Source: CAYRML01 sp050942825 (lineage in GTDB: Bacteria; Bacillota; Dehalobacteriia; UBA4068). From it: DNA of 47,592 bases. The notes below the pieces were generated by a model. The model saw nothing but the letters and a program-made list of their open reading frames with translations. It searched no databases and had not been told where the DNA came from. This document shows, piece by piece, positions 35,881 through 44,446 of this stretch. Numbering within the stretch: the first letter of the stretch is position 1; each line of letters begins with the position of its first letter. The stretch lies in assembly GCA_050942825.1 (NCBI GenBank), contig JBMNOA010000008.1:1-47592 (forward strand), in the 5' to 3' direction. A program made the position numbers and the translations under genes.

Positions 35881-36909
35881 CTATATTCTTCCTTTATGAG
35901 ACAAGGTCTCTGAGATTTCCGCAGCAATAAATTCCATTAAAGAAATAGTTTTGGAATAACTCATTCTCGTGGGCCCTAAAACCCCTATAGCCCCTATTCT
36001 TTCTTTGCCAACATTATAAGATGTAACTACAATACTGCAGTTTTGGATATCTTCCTGGCATATTTCATCGCCTATTGCAACATGTGAGGCACTATCTTGA
36101 GGCAGTGATAAAAGATTTTTTACTTTCCTATCTTCTTCCAAAAGGGAAAAAATAGTTTTCAATGTCTCGATATCCCTAAATTCCGGCTGCATCAGCATAT
36201 TCATCACACCACCGGTAAAAACCTTTTCATCACCGTCATTTTCCAAAACCATTTCCATCAATTCCAAAATTTCAGAAAAGATCTTTTGACTGCTATTCAT
36301 CAAATAAGATATTTCTTGCAGCAAAGTAGGAGTTAAAAGACTCATATCTAATCCATGCAATTTTTCTTGCAGCATCTTTTCCAAAAAAGCTATTTGTTCA
36401 GATTTCATAGGCTCCGGAAAAGTAATGATACGGTGGCTGACCTGACCGGTGGTAGACAAAATAATCAAAAATACCTGCCAGGAATCCAAAAGAATCAATT
36501 GTATTCTTTTCAGCTTACCCTTACCGGCATATGGCAATGAAACGAAAGCAGTATAATTAGTCAGATGAGAGATCATCTGACAACATTGGCGCATGAAAGA
36601 ATCCATCTCCCTCAATTGTCTGGAAAGAAATTGGCGGATCAACCGGATGTCTTTCTCATCCAAGGTTTCTTTTTCCATAAGACTGTCTACATAATAACGA
36701 TAGCCTTTATTGGAAGGACGACGGCCTGCAGAAGTATGAGGCTGTTCTATATAGCCCAACTCTTCCAAATCAGACATTTCATTTCTGATCGTGGCTGGAG
36801 AAACTCCTAAATTATATTTTTTTGCCACTGCTCTAGAACCTACCGGCTCCGCAGTAGATATATAATCCTTGATGATAGCATGCAATATTTGCTTTTTACG
36901 TTCATCCAT
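35881..36909 (-). CDS. hrcA: Heat-inducible transcription repressor HrcA
   Basis: HrcA (342 residues) represses class I heat-shock genes by binding CIRCE operators and depends on GroE for folding. The N-terminal winged helix contains VAKKYNLGVSPATIRNEMSD followed by LEELGYIEQPHTSAGRRPS, the usual DNA-reading segment. The C-terminal GAF-like domain ends with GVLGPTRMSYSKTISLMEF. The ATG start 36907-36909 has GAGGTG eight bases upstream. It heads the hrcA-grpE-dnaK-dnaJ operon and is autoregulated through the CIRCE element 20 bases before its start. Confidence 0.98.
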   Translation of the reverse strand: MDERKKQILHAIIKDYISTAEPVGSRAVAKKYNLGVSPATIRNEMSDLEELGYIEQPHTSAGRRPSNKGYRYYVDSLMEKETLDEKDIRLIRQFLSRQLREMDSFMRQCCQMISHLTNYTAFVSLPYAGKGKLKRIQLILLDSWQVFLIILSTTGQVSHRIITFPEPMKSEQIAFLEKMLQEKLHGLDMSLLTPTLLQEISYLMNSSQKIFSEILELMEMVLENDGDEKVFTGGVMNMLMQPEFRDIETLKTIFSLLEEDRKVKNLLSLPQDSASHVAIGDEICQEDIQNCSIVVTSYNVGKERIGAIGVLGPTRMSYSKTISLMEFIAAEISETLSHKGRI

Positions 36910-36928
36910 AGGACATTCACCTCTTTTA

Positions 36929-36955
36929 ATAGCACTCTCAGCCGGTGAGTGCTAA
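36929..36955 (-). promoter_or_regulatory. CIRCE operator (HrcA binding site)
   Basis: On the minus strand TTAGCACTC, a 9-base spacer and GAGTGCTAT: the consensus CIRCE inverted repeat (TTAGCACTC-N9-GAGTGCTAA) with one mismatch at the last base. It starts at the predicted transcription start of the promoter at 36960-36988, so bound HrcA would block initiation. Confidence 0.97.
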
Positions 36956-36959
36956 CAAT

Positions 36960-36988
36960 AGAATACAGGTTTTTCCTATTTTTGTCAA
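36960..36988 (-). promoter_or_regulatory. Sigma-A promoter of the hrcA-dnaK operon
   Basis: A perfect TTGACA (-35, 36983-36988), a 17-base spacer and TATTCT (-10, 36960-36965) on the minus strand, immediately upstream of the CIRCE element. The -35 box is only three bases from the hemW terminator stem. Confidence 0.9.
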
Positions 36989-36991
36989 GCC

Positions 36992-37027
36992 AAAAAGTGC
37001 ATTTTCTCATAAGAAAGTGCACTTTTT
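36992..37027 (-). terminator. Terminator after hemW
   Basis: A 16-base-pair stem with one T-G wobble (arms 36992-37007 and 37012-37027; core GTGCATTTTCT / AGAAAGTGCAC) and a CATA-type 4-base loop, with T runs on both strands. It begins eight bases after the hemW stop and abuts the hrcA promoter. Confidence 0.85.
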
Positions 37028-37035
37028 TACGGTAT

Positions 37036-38178
37036 TTAGAGAAAGTTTACAAAAACCTCATTTGCTAATAGCAGGCCTTTTGGTGTCAATCGTAGCCGAC
37101 CGTCATTTATTTGCAATAATTTTTCCTGTCTCATTTTTTTTATCTGATCGGAAAATTTATTAACCAGTTTCACTTGGTAGCACTCAAAAAACTGTTGTAG
37201 ATCTATACCTTCTAGGAGCCGCAAACCTAAAAAAACTGCCTCAAAAAGCACTTGCTCAGCGGAGAGCAGCTCTTGTTCGGCAATAGGCTTTTTATGCGCT
37301 TTGATATCCTCAATATATTTCTTTATATCCCTATGGTTGCTCCAACGCCTGCTACCTGATAAACCGGAAGCAGAAACACCTAAAGGCAGATAATCCCAAC
37401 GCCGCCAATAAGTCAGATTGTGTCGGGACTCATAACCTTCCAGCGCAAAATTGGCTATTTCATAATGCTTATAGCCCTGAGATACTATATAATCCCTACC
37501 CGCTTCAAGCATATCAGCGCAACAATCGCTGTCTGGTAGAGGCAGTCTACCCTCGGCCAAGGCTCTGCCCCAGGCTGTAGTAGGAGAAACAGTTAAACCA
37601 TAAACTGATATATGCTCAGTATACAAAGATACTGCTATTTTCAATTGCTCCAGCCAATCCGCTACTTTTTGATTGGGCAAACCATAAATAAGATCGATAC
37701 TGATATTTTTAAAACCCGCCGCACGAGCTTCCTTGATCACCTGCAAACAATCTTGTGCTTTATAAAGACGGCCCATACAACGCAATGTTTCATCACAAAA
37801 ACTTTGTGCCCCAATAGAAAGACGGTTGACGCCGCTTTGTCGCAAACGATAAAGTTTAGCAGCATCAATGGTACCGGGATTACATTCTACAGTAATTTCC
37901 GCACTGTTATCATTAACTAAACCACATAGCTGCCTGAAATAAACTACTAGCTCAATCAGGTCATCTATATCCATAACAGTAGGCGTACCGCCGCCAAAAT
38001 AGATGGTGCGGATCTCGCTGAAATCATCTTTATGCCATAAGGAAGCCTCCTGCTGTAAATAGTATTTGTATTGTTTTATTGCAGAAGGATGGTTGTTTAC
38101 GGCAAAAGAGACAAAATCACAGTAATGACATTTAGCTAGACAAAAAGGTATATGAACATATAATGCCTTAAAAGCCAT
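37036..38178 (-). CDS. hemW: Heme chaperone HemW (radical-SAM, HemN-like)
   Basis: HemW (380 residues), a radical-SAM family protein long called oxygen-independent coproporphyrinogen oxidase but now viewed as a heme-binding chaperone. The cluster motif is C13-x3-C17-x2-C20 (FCLAKCHYC), with YVHIPFC ahead of it; FGGGTPTVM, ECNPGTID and GVNRLSIGAQSF follow in order. The short size and context with lepA and hrcA fit HemW rather than a true HemN. The ATG start 38176-38178 has GGAAG about ten bases upstream, a modest site. It lies 16 bases after lepA and ends at a strong terminator. Confidence 0.94.
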   Translation of the reverse strand: MAFKALYVHIPFCLAKCHYCDFVSFAVNNHPSAIKQYKYYLQQEASLWHKDDFSEIRTIYFGGGTPTVMDIDDLIELVVYFRQLCGLVNDNSAEITVECNPGTIDAAKLYRLRQSGVNRLSIGAQSFCDETLRCMGRLYKAQDCLQVIKEARAAGFKNISIDLIYGLPNQKVADWLEQLKIAVSLYTEHISVYGLTVSPTTAWGRALAEGRLPLPDSDCCADMLEAGRDYIVSQGYKHYEIANFALEGYESRHNLTYWRRWDYLPLGVSASGLSGSRRWSNHRDIKKYIEDIKAHKKPIAEQELLSAEQVLFEAVFLGLRLLEGIDLQQFFECYQVKLVNKFSDQIKKMRQEKLLQINDGRLRLTPKGLLLANEVFVNFL

Positions 38179-38194
38179 GATGAGTCTACTTCCT

Positions 38195-39994
38195 TTAATC
38201 TATTTCCAAAACGGCAATAAAGGCTTCTTGAGGAATCTCTACATTACCGACCTGCTTCATGCGTTTTTTACCCTCTTTTTGCTTCTCCAACAGTTTACGT
38301 TTACGGGAGATATCGCCACCGTAGCATTTTTCCAGGACATTTTTACGCAAAGCCTTTACTGATTCTCTGGCAATTACTTTATTGCCCAAAGCAGCTTGAA
38401 TGGGCACTTCAAACATTTGCCTGGGGATCAGGCTCCTCAGCTTTTGCACTAAGGCTCTACCGCGATAATATGCTTTATCGGCATGAACAATGCAGGAAAG
38501 CGCATCAACGATCTGTTCATTGACCAAAATATCCAATTTAACCAATTTGGATTGTTTATAACCGGCTAATTCATAATCTAGAGATGCATACCCTTTAGTA
38601 CGTGATTTGAGTTGATCAAAAAAATCATAAATAATTTCCGCCAACGGTAAATCATACAACATCATAACCCTAGTAGGTGTAATATATTCCATATTAATAA
38701 ATTGGCCTCTTTTTTCGCGTGTTATCTCCATAATACTGCCAATAAACTCGCTAGGAACCATGATAGTTGCCTTGACATAAGGCTCTTCAATCATAACCAC
38801 CTCATTCACAGACGGCAGATTAACAGGATTATCAACATATATCACCTGTCCATTGGTTTTAGTAACACGATAATTAACACTGGGAGCTGTAATCAAAAGC
38901 TCCAGATTATATTCTCTTTCCAGTCTTTCCTTGATGATTTCCATATGCAAAAGGCCTAGAAAACCACAACGGAAGCCAAAGCCCAAAGCTACGGATTTTT
39001 CCGGTTCAAAAACCAAAGAGGCATCATTAAGCTGCAATTTTTCCAAAGAATTTTTGAGATCCTCATAATCATTATTTTCTATGGGATAAAGGCCGCAAAA
39101 AACCATAGGTGTAGCTTTACGATAACCGGGCAAAGGATATGGCGTAGGGTTTTGGGCCTCAGTCACGGTATCACCAACCTGAGTGTCTTTAATATTTTTG
39201 ATACTGGCTGCCAGATAACCAACTTCCCCGGCTGTCAGCCTGTCCACTTGTTTAGGAGCGGGAACAAATATTCCCAGCTCAATCACTTCCATAGTACTAC
39301 CGACATTCATCATTTTGATCTTGCTGCCTTTGACCAATTGGCCGTCCACCACTCTGATATAGGGAATAGAGCCTTTATAAGCATCAAAGTGAGAATCAAA
39401 AATCAAAGCCGAAAGAGGAGCTTCTTCATCACCATGCGGAGGGGGGATTTTAGTAACTATAGCTTGCAAAATTTCTTTTGTGCCTTGCCCTGTTTTAGCA
39501 GAAGCCATAATTGCCTGAGAGGCATCTAAGCCAATAATATCTTCTATCTGTTTTTTGACCCCTTCGGGATCTGCTCCTGGTAAATCTATTTTATTAATAA
39601 CAGGGATTATCTCCAGATCATGTTCTAAAGCCAAATAAACATTGGCCAGCGTTTGCGCCTCTATGCCCTGCACGGCATCTACAACTAAAAGTGCACCTTC
39701 ACAAGCCGCCAAACTGCGGGATACTTCATAAGCAAAGTCTACATGGCCCGGAGTATCTATAAGATTGAGTACATAGGTATTACCATCTTCGGCAGTATAA
39801 TTAAGACGTACAGCCTGTAATTTAATGGTTATGCCCCTTTCCCTTTCCAAATCCATACTATCCAAGATTTGAGCAGCCATTTCCCTTTCGGATACACAAT
39901 GTGTTGCTTCTAATAGACGATCGGCTAAAGTAGATTTGCCATGATCGATATGAGCTATAATACAAAAATTACGTATTTTTTCCTGACTGGTCAT
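38195..39994 (-). CDS. lepA: Elongation factor 4 (LepA)
   Basis: LepA/EF4 (599 residues) is a ribosome-associated GTPase related to EF-G. G1 is AHIDHGKS (14-21), DTPGHVDF and NKIDLPGADP give G3 and G4, and the C-terminal LepA-specific domain carries YHGRALVQKL-like YYRGRALVQKLRSLIP and the basic end KKRMKQVGNVEIPQEAF. Length is canonical. The ATG start 39992-39994 overlaps the murJ stop by one base (TAATG) and has GGGAGG six bases upstream, inside the end of murJ, so translation is coupled. Confidence 0.98.
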   Translation of the reverse strand: MTSQEKIRNFCIIAHIDHGKSTLADRLLEATHCVSEREMAAQILDSMDLERERGITIKLQAVRLNYTAEDGNTYVLNLIDTPGHVDFAYEVSRSLAACEGALLVVDAVQGIEAQTLANVYLALEHDLEIIPVINKIDLPGADPEGVKKQIEDIIGLDASQAIMASAKTGQGTKEILQAIVTKIPPPHGDEEAPLSALIFDSHFDAYKGSIPYIRVVDGQLVKGSKIKMMNVGSTMEVIELGIFVPAPKQVDRLTAGEVGYLAASIKNIKDTQVGDTVTEAQNPTPYPLPGYRKATPMVFCGLYPIENNDYEDLKNSLEKLQLNDASLVFEPEKSVALGFGFRCGFLGLLHMEIIKERLEREYNLELLITAPSVNYRVTKTNGQVIYVDNPVNLPSVNEVVMIEEPYVKATIMVPSEFIGSIMEITREKRGQFINMEYITPTRVMMLYDLPLAEIIYDFFDQLKSRTKGYASLDYELAGYKQSKLVKLDILVNEQIVDALSCIVHADKAYYRGRALVQKLRSLIPRQMFEVPIQAALGNKVIARESVKALRKNVLEKCYGGDISRKRKLLEKQKEGKKRMKQVGNVEIPQEAFIAVLEID

Positions 39995-41607
39995 TAATTT
40001 CCTCCCTCTACCTGTCTATGCCGGCCAAACCTTTTCCTAAATATACTCATTACCATCTTGGATTCTTCCATTTTCCACATATATGTAATGAGGAAATATA
40101 CAGCCCCGCCTACACCTATGGTCACTATTAATTGAAATACTTGGATAAACTTATTAGTCATATCTAAATTCTTTTCACAAAGCAGGGATAGTGTCGTCAC
40201 TACAACTGCCATAAGCACAGCGGCTACACCCATTTTAGTAAACGATCTGAGCATAACTTTGCCACCGATTTGTCCCATTTTGCGCTTAAACAGCCACAAC
40301 AGCAAAAGCATATTAAAGATGCCGGCTAATGAATAGGCTAAGGCCAATCCGCCTTGTGCCATCGGACCCAGCAAAATTATGCTAAAGACGATATTGACCA
40401 CGATAGACAATACAGCTGCCACAACAGGGGTTATGGTATTCTGCAAAGAATAAAAAGTTCTGCTTAAAACATGGATAGCTGAATAAGCCACTAAACCTAT
40501 ACAATAAAATAGTAAAGCCTCAGAGGTAGCAAAAGTAGAAGCGCTGGTAAATTCCCCGCCTTTAAATTCAAACATAAAGCGAATAATAGGGATTCTTAAA
40601 ACGGCAATACCAACTGCTGCAGGCAAAGTAACAAAAACAACTGCCCTGATACCTAAGGAAACAGCGCTTTTGAATTCACTGATTTCCCTTCTGGCCACAT
40701 GAGCTGTCAAAGTGGGGAAAACAGCCACCGCAATAGCAATAGCAAAAACACCGATCGGTAATTGCATTATCCTTTGACCGGTACGCAATGCCGCTACCAT
40801 ACCTTCGGATAAGGTAGAGGCCAAATTTTGGTTAACAAAAAGATTTATCTGACTGGCTGAAAGGCCAATCAAAACCGGTATCAGTAAAAAAATCAATTTT
40901 CTTACACCGGGATGGCGAAAATTGAAGCTAAAATGATAGCGCAAACCGACTTTTTTGAGCGCCGGTAATTGAATCAAGAAATTCAAAGCAGCCCCAATCA
41001 CAACACCAATAGAAAATCCGGCGATCCCATAACCAGGCCAGATGGCCTCTATGGGAGCTGCCAATAGCAAACCGCCCACTATGATTCCTAGATTATATAT
41101 CACAGAACCCATGGCCGGCGAAGTAAAATGCTTATAAGAATTCAAAATACCCATAGAAATTCCAGAAAGTGATAAAAATACTACTTGCAAAAACATGATA
41201 CGGGTCAGGTGAATAGTCATTTCTTTAGCTTCTGAGCCAAAGCCTGGAACCAGTATATTGATCAATTGGGGAGTAAAAATATAGCCAATAGTAATAGCCA
41301 CCAACAAAAATAACATAATCCAGTTAAAGACAATACTGGCAACTTCCCAACCCTCTTTTTCCCTATCGGTAGCAATATAAGAAGAAAAGATGGGAATAAA
41401 AGCGGAGCTTAAGGCACCGCCCACTAGTATCATGTATATAAAGTCAGGTACGGAAAAGGCAGCATTATATGCGTCTGTGATACGGTTCTGCCCGAATTGA
41501 TTATAAATAAAGACATCGCGCAAATAGCCAAGAATACGGGAAATAACCATAGTCATCATGATAAAACCGGCTGCTTTTACTACTGTATTTTTTTGTTTAC
41601 TTTGCAT
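39994..41607 (-). CDS. murJ: Lipid II flippase MurJ (MviN family)
   Basis: MurJ (537 residues) flips lipid II across the membrane for peptidoglycan synthesis. The N terminus AAGFIMMTMVISRILGYLRD (about 13-32) with the family R-x-x-G-x-x-R-D pattern, and DAYNAAFSVPDFI, are diagnostic; some fourteen hydrophobic helices follow. The ATG start 41605-41607 follows AAAGGAT. An extended -10 element (41661-41669) lies upstream and a terminator precedes it. It is coupled to lepA by a one-base overlap. In most Bacillota with the spoIIP-lepA-hemW order, murJ is elsewhere, so this position is a local rearrangement. Confidence 0.95.
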   Translation of the reverse strand: MQSKQKNTVVKAAGFIMMTMVISRILGYLRDVFIYNQFGQNRITDAYNAAFSVPDFIYMILVGGALSSAFIPIFSSYIATDREKEGWEVASIVFNWIMLFLLVAITIGYIFTPQLINILVPGFGSEAKEMTIHLTRIMFLQVVFLSLSGISMGILNSYKHFTSPAMGSVIYNLGIIVGGLLLAAPIEAIWPGYGIAGFSIGVVIGAALNFLIQLPALKKVGLRYHFSFNFRHPGVRKLIFLLIPVLIGLSASQINLFVNQNLASTLSEGMVAALRTGQRIMQLPIGVFAIAIAVAVFPTLTAHVARREISEFKSAVSLGIRAVVFVTLPAAVGIAVLRIPIIRFMFEFKGGEFTSASTFATSEALLFYCIGLVAYSAIHVLSRTFYSLQNTITPVVAAVLSIVVNIVFSIILLGPMAQGGLALAYSLAGIFNMLLLLWLFKRKMGQIGGKVMLRSFTKMGVAAVLMAVVVTTLSLLCEKNLDMTNKFIQVFQLIVTIGVGGAVYFLITYMWKMEESKMVMSIFRKRFGRHRQVEGGN

Positions 41608-41660
41608 ACTTAGAGTATCCTTTACTAAATAGCATTGTTACCTGATATAGCTATTTTGTT

Positions 41661-41669
41661 ATTATATCA
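41661..41669 (-). promoter_or_regulatory. Extended -10 promoter element for murJ-lepA-hemW
   Basis: TGATATAAT on the minus strand, 54 bases before the murJ start and downstream of the 41720-41747 terminator. The -35 region is weak (TACAAT at a 17-base spacing), as expected for an extended -10 promoter. Confidence 0.5.
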
Positions 41670-41719
41670 TATTAGAAGAATACATTGTATGATTTTTTTA
41701 TTACGACCTGACAAAAAAT

Positions 41720-41747
41720 AAAACCTTCTTAGAATCAAGAAAGTTTT
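41720..41747 (-). terminator. Terminator after the spoIIP unit
   Basis: An 11-base-pair stem with one G-T wobble (AAAACTTTCTT / AAGAAGGTTTT on the minus strand), a 6-base loop and an ATTTTTT tail. It lies 13 bases beyond the stop of the 57-residue peptide gene. Confidence 0.85.
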
Positions 41748-41760
41748 ACTTAAAATAATA

Positions 41761-41934
41761 CTAAAATCTAAAATTATATTGTAAAAATTTGAAAACTAAA
41801 TTATCATTTTCTCTGACTAAACCCACAACAATATCGGGTGCATCAGGCAGCAAACTGTGCATACCGGCCGCTGTAGCATTGAGTCCTAAAATAAAACAGA
41901 TCAAAATAACCATAAACAAAAGAAATATTTTCAT
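41761..41934 (-). CDS. Small membrane protein downstream of spoIIP (YqxA-like position)
   Basis: A 57-residue open frame: MKIFLLFMVILICFILGLNA forms one membrane helix, then AAGMHSLLPDAPDIVVGLV and a basic-aromatic tail ending in QYNFRF. The ATG at 41932-41934 has GGAGG five bases upstream, a strong site, and the gene ends 13 bases before a good terminator, so I regard it as real. In Bacillus the gene after spoIIP is yqxA (DUF3679), a small one-helix protein with a similar GxxxAxxGhxxh stretch after the helix. The resemblance here is positional plus a few residues, so homology is only suspected. It is 38 bases after spoIIP and probably co-transcribed with it, perhaps during sporulation. Confidence 0.75.
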   Translation of the reverse strand: MKIFLLFMVILICFILGLNATAAGMHSLLPDAPDIVVGLVRENDNLVFKFLQYNFRF

Positions 41935-41972
41935 AAATGCCTCCGCATTTATTATGCAGAAAAAAACTATTC

Positions 41973-42965
41973 TTATTCCCCCTGGCGCAAAATTTGACTG
42001 ACTACATTGGCAAAAAGATAAGCCGTTTTTTGCGCTTGTTGCCGGCTATTCTCATTAGAACCCATTTCTATCAGTATAGCTTGGGTAGAAAAATGCTGAT
42101 TATAGCGACCGCTTTGCACCCTCACTCCCCTTAATATACCGGGATACATTTCCTCAGTCTTTTTACCTATTTTTTGTGCAAAAGCTAGATTTTCCTGCCA
42201 CCTGTCATGCTTTAGACGCTTATTACTGCCAACTACTAACATAATCTTAGCGACTTTTTCTCCGTTGATTTCCGTCACGGTACTAACATTTTCTATAGCA
42301 CTGTCCCTATGAACATCGATAAACATTTTTATTGAAGGGTATTTTTCTTTCATTCTTTTCATACTGGCCAAAGAATTCTGATAAGATAGTTGCCATTTAG
42401 GGTAATCATGGATGGTATCACATAAAACAGCGGAAATGCCGTTTTCCTTCAACCCCTGCTGCAAAGACTTAGCCACCTGATATACACCACCATTTTTACC
42501 GGCCGTACTGCTTTGTCCGCTAGTAGGGATATAACTCTCGGCACTATGAGTGCAATATATACCTACCAATGGCTCGGATGTCAGATCAGCAGCTTGTAAA
42601 TCCTGATCATTAGTAGGTATAATAGGAACTTCTAAGGGCGGCAGATTTGTTTCCGGCTCAGCAGATGTCGGCAAAGAATCAGCAAAGGCTCCTGCAGAGG
42701 CACTAAAAAAATAGCTCGGCGAACTGACTTTATGTAAAAAAGAGGCCACAACGCCCTCTTGTTTTTCAGATGATACGGAAAAAGGTAAAGTAGAAATCAC
42801 AATCCTTTGGCCATTTTCTCCTACTAAAGTATGTAATAAAGCCTCATGATGCAATAAATTACATATACCGAACAGGATTATAAAAATCACCAACAAAGAG
42901 ATTACATATGCATACGCTTTTTGTGATTTATTTTTTTTTGCATAAGAAAAACCGCCTTTATTCAT
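41973..42965 (-). CDS. spoIIP: Stage II sporulation protein P
   Basis: SpoIIP (330 residues from the chosen start) is the amidase and endopeptidase of the DMP complex that degrades septal peptidoglycan and drives engulfment. A single membrane helix (about 17-38) is followed by a Ser/Pro-rich linker and the amidase domain: IYCTHSAESYIP with H140 and E143, the FIDVHRD zinc motif, and LIEMGSNENS near the C terminus with the catalytic Glu. The open frame starts six codons earlier, but the ATG at 42963-42965 has AGGAGGT six bases upstream. The gene follows the rpsT terminator; the protease gene gpr that normally precedes it is missing. Confidence 0.97.
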   Translation of the reverse strand: MNKGGFSYAKKNKSQKAYAYVISLLVIFIILFGICNLLHHEALLHTLVGENGQRIVISTLPFSVSSEKQEGVVASFLHKVSSPSYFFSASAGAFADSLPTSAEPETNLPPLEVPIIPTNDQDLQAADLTSEPLVGIYCTHSAESYIPTSGQSSTAGKNGGVYQVAKSLQQGLKENGISAVLCDTIHDYPKWQLSYQNSLASMKRMKEKYPSIKMFIDVHRDSAIENVSTVTEINGEKVAKIMLVVGSNKRLKHDRWQENLAFAQKIGKKTEEMYPGILRGVRVQSGRYNQHFSTQAILIEMGSNENSRQQAQKTAYLFANVVSQILRQGE

Positions 42966-43007
42966 CTTTATACCTCCTGCCAATAATTATGCAAAAAGCA
43001 TAAAAAA

Positions 43008-43033
43008 AAGACCCTTGCCGAGGCAAAAGTCTT
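43008..43033 (-). terminator. Terminator after rpsT
   Basis: A 12-base-pair stem with G-T wobbles (AAGACTTTTGCC / GGCAAGGGTCTT on the minus strand) and a minimal loop, followed by a run of eight Ts. It begins seven bases after the rpsT stop. Confidence 0.92.
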
Positions 43034-43039
43034 AAAAAG

Positions 43040-43300
43040 CTAGATTTGGTTATAGATTTTATAAAGATTGGATTTTCTTCTGGCAACACAATTTTTATGA
43101 ATAACGCCTTTGGAAGCGGATTTATCCAAAACTTTGATAGATTCATGCAATTGCAATTTAGCCGTCTCTTTATCACCACTTGCTACAGCGTCATTATATT
43201 TTTTCAATTGTGTTTTAATTTGTGATTTAACAGCAGCATTTCTTTGACGGCGGGATTCGGCAATCAAGACACGTTTTTTCGCAGATTTGATATTAGCCAT
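43040..43300 (-). CDS. rpsT: 30S ribosomal protein S20
   Basis: S20 (86 residues), a helical 16S rRNA-binding protein. MANIKSAKKRVLIAESRRQR, the NAAVKSQIKTQLKKY helix and the SKGVIHKNCVARRKSNLYK C terminus are typical. The ATG start 43298-43300 follows GAGGAGGTG. It has its own promoter (43337-43366) and terminator (43008-43033) and lies between holA and spoIIP, a usual Bacillota location. Confidence 0.99.
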   Translation of the reverse strand: MANIKSAKKRVLIAESRRQRNAAVKSQIKTQLKKYNDAVASGDKETAKLQLHESIKVLDKSASKGVIHKNCVARRKSNLYKIYNQI

Positions 43301-43336
43301 ATTTTCACCTCCTCAGGCAAAATTTATATCTTAAAA

Positions 43337-43366
43337 ATAATATTTTTATATAAATAAAACAGTCAA
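43337..43366 (-). promoter_or_regulatory. Sigma-A promoter for rpsT
   Basis: TTGACT (-35, 43361-43366), an 18-base AT-rich spacer and TATTAT (-10, 43337-43342) on the minus strand. A second possible pair, TTGCAT then TAAAAT at a 17-base spacing, lies just upstream toward holA. Confidence 0.75.
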
Positions 43367-43415
43367 AATTTATTTTACCACTCATCGCAAAAAAATGCAA
43401 GTAAGTATTCTTTTT

Positions 43416-44438
43416 TTAAGCACAAATACGAATAATAGCCATTTGTAACATGGCATTGAGATCTCCTTGGCCGCTTTTATTGGCGATATCAGCCGCCAGC
43501 AAAAGCTCTAAAGCCTCTATTAGTTGATCTCGGGTAAATTTTTGTGATTTTTCTGCGCACTTACGAGCCACAAAAGGATGTATTGATAATTGACCGGCTA
43601 TTTGTGTAGAAGAAAAACCTTGTTTACGCAATTCATCCACAGCCAATATGTCTCTAAAATGCTTGCCCAGCATAGATAAAATTTTCTGTTCCGCTTCGCC
43701 TTGATTGAGCATTTCCTGATAGAGATACAAGCTTAAATCAGCTTTTTTTTCAGCCACAGCATCTATGAGCTTAAATATTTGTAAAAGGCTTCCCTTGCTG
43801 GCTACGGCTTCCACATCTTTTAATTCCACCTGCTCTTTATCAGCACAATAAAGACTGATTTTATCAACCTCATTAGCTAAGTGAGATAAATTATTACCTC
43901 CCAAAATAGATAAATAGTCAATAGCATCCGCAGTCACTCTTTTACCATTTTTTGCAAAGCGTCTACCGAGCCAAATCATCAATTCATTTTGGCTAAGAGA
44001 AGCAAATTCAATAACCCTACCGGCCTTTTGGATAGACTTGACAAGCTTACGTCTTTTATCGATATCTCCCCGTACGGTAAAAACTAAAATGTTGCCCACC
44101 ACTGGGTTTTCCAGATATTGCAAAAGGGCAGATAAAGCATCCTCTTTATGTTCTCCTTCTTGATATTTCTGAGAGGATTTAACAGCAAACCACGGCGCAT
44201 CCTTGACAATGATCAAACGTCTTGACGAAAAAAATGGCGCTGTTGAAGCCGCATTGCAAAGCTCCTCCACACTAGTTTTTGCACCATCAAAAACTTCAAT
44301 ATTCCAACTATTGCCGTCAGGAGCCACTAATTTTATCAAAGCTTCTATAGCTTCATCTTTCAATAAATCCTGTTCACCATAAAAAAGATAAACAGGACTG
44401 AGGACTCCTTGTTTTATACTATTAAAAAATTGCCGCAT
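43416..44438 (-). CDS. holA: DNA polymerase III subunit delta
   Basis: HolA (340 residues) is the delta subunit that opens the sliding clamp in the clamp loader. The N terminus SPVYLFYGEQDLLKDEAIEA is diagnostic, followed by the RRLIIVKDAPWF strand, and the helical C-terminal collar domain includes LIDAVAEKKADLSLYLYQEM. The ATG start 44436-44438 follows TAGGAGGT. It begins nine bases after the comEC stop, the standard comEA-comEC-holA-rpsT order. Confidence 0.97.
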   Translation of the reverse strand: MRQFFNSIKQGVLSPVYLFYGEQDLLKDEAIEALIKLVAPDGNSWNIEVFDGAKTSVEELCNAASTAPFFSSRRLIIVKDAPWFAVKSSQKYQEGEHKEDALSALLQYLENPVVGNILVFTVRGDIDKRRKLVKSIQKAGRVIEFASLSQNELMIWLGRRFAKNGKRVTADAIDYLSILGGNNLSHLANEVDKISLYCADKEQVELKDVEAVASKGSLLQIFKLIDAVAEKKADLSLYLYQEMLNQGEAEQKILSMLGKHFRDILAVDELRKQGFSSTQIAGQLSIHPFVARKCAEKSQKFTRDQLIEALELLLAADIANKSGQGDLNAMLQMAIIRICA

Positions 44439-44446
44439 AGTACCTC

